Positions 63,541-64,000 of a stretch of DNA of 64,000 nt are shown piece after piece (the stretch's first letter is position 1; each line of letters opens with the position of its first letter). Where the stretch lies: positions 22,151,526-22,215,525 of the forward strand of contig OX411545.1 of the NCBI GenBank assembly GCA_948146395.1, written 5' to 3'. The translations under genes and the position numbers were made by a program. Origin of the DNA: Fragum whitleyi. Lineage: Eukaryota > Mollusca > Bivalvia > Cardiida > Cardiidae. The notes beneath the pieces are model-generated. The model saw only the letters and a program-made list of their open reading frames with translations, ran no database searches and had not been told where the DNA came from.

Positions 63541-63757
63541 TAGGGTTTGGTGCTAACTTAAAGGTGTTTCTATGAATCATTGGGCAATTTCTTTTTGAAT
63601 AAATACACAAGTCTTGCTATTTATGCAAAACCATTTTTGGGGTCAAATGTTAACATCCTCAAAAATAAAATTAACCCTTTATACAAACAAAGAAAACAAA
63701 AAACATCAACTTTTTTTCATCTTCAAACATGAGACTCTCCCAATCATATGACAAAAA

Positions 63758-63890
63758 GAAAACCTAAATGAGATAGCAGCTAGAGACTAGGAAAAGATGT
63801 AATAGTAGTACTTGAGAAATACCAGGAATCTATAATAGCCCATGCTGCAGCAATATAACTGAAAAATTGTTAAAAGCAGCATTGACCCCA
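63758..63890 (+). mobile_element. SINE body fragment next to exon 26
   Basis: It reads aaatgagatagcagctagagactaggaaaag...gaaataccaggaatctataa and matches the body of the SINE at 20972-21254, without head or tail. It ends about 30 nt before exon 26. Confidence 0.65.
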
Positions 63891-63921
63891 ATTCAAATGA
63901 ACTGTTTGCATCTTTTTCCAG

Positions 63922-64000
63922 GATCCTATGACCAATACAGCATCGCACTGAGTTTTGCACCTCAGATAGTGACCCAGTCATGCTCCCCAGGACTCGTAGC
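63922..64000 (+). CDS. Exon 26 (partial): unidentified segment after EGF 6
   Basis: Only the first 26 codons are in the window, reading GSYDQYSIALSFAPQIVTQ then SCSPGLVA. It follows a strong ctttttccag acceptor in phase 1 and stays open to the window edge. It has one Cys in the visible part and may hold the last Cys of EGF 6 or begin a new domain. In SVEP1-like proteins the EGF block is followed by a pentraxin/laminin-G-like domain, but nothing here is long enough to confirm that. Confidence 0.75.

Larger units (their letters stand above)
61202..63921 (+). other. Intron 25
   Basis: It contains a 145 bp tandem-array element (61702-62702), a chimeric element (62934-63540) and a SINE body fragment (63758-63890) just before exon 26. 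The interval 61202-61701 has no recognised feature; a short open frame from exon 25 into the intron is not coding. Confidence 0.75.

Overview
This is animal genomic DNA, about 93% intron. It has AT-rich introns, GT-AG splice sites, mutually unrelated short repeat families and no compact gene arrangement. The intronic repeats begin TTTTTATGCCCCC or TTTTTAGCTCACC, carry TCCG/TCTG microsatellites and end CTCTTGTT. That style, together with the protein type, suggests a bivalve mollusc, probably heterodont. This taxonomic call is inference. I see no bacterial, viral or plasmid gene.

One plus-strand gene crosses the whole window. I could assemble 26 exons (about 4.67 kb of coding sequence, roughly 1,557 residues) that stay in one open frame from position 1 to 64000. 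The first and last exons are cut by the window edges, so the signal peptide, promoter and 3' end lie outside. Domain order is: CCP/sushi (exons 1-4), HYR (5, 6), CCP (7), HYR (8), CCP (9), HYR (10), CCP (11), an unassigned two-exon domain (12-13), seven ephrin-receptor-like cysteine-rich modules (14-20), about six EGF-like modules (21-25), and the start of an unidentified segment (26). This is the architecture of a large secreted extracellular-matrix or adhesion protein of the SVEP1/polydom kind. Orthology is not proven here. Nearly all introns are phase 1; the exceptions are intron 12 (phase 0) and intron 23 (phase 2).

The introns are a dense record of mobile DNA. The dominant class is a set of sequence-unrelated elements with one shared plan: a T run, a short GC-rich hairpin, a TCCG/TCTG microsatellite, a core of 145-160 bp tandem monomers, a repeat of the first hairpin arm at the far end, a small terminal hairpin, and CTCTTGTT. 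This fits non-autonomous Helentron (HINE)/pearl-type elements. Other elements are a 4,450 bp TIR element nested in one of these, a 1,714 bp hAT-like element with an 8 bp target duplication, two tRNA-derived SINEs with 10 bp target duplications, a LINE reverse-transcriptase remnant, and many palindromic MITE families, several within 40 nt of splice sites.

Region by region: 1-6034 holds CCP exons among Helentron-like repeats. 6035-15969 holds the HYR/CCP alternation. 15970-30941 is two large introns packed with nested transposons around exon 12. 30942-48140 holds exon 13 and the seven ephrin-receptor-like exons, with a 156 bp tandem array, the hAT element and the 6.2 kb intron 17. 48141-64000 holds the EGF exons, a second 156 bp array and a 145 bp array carrying nuclear-receptor-like DR1 motifs.
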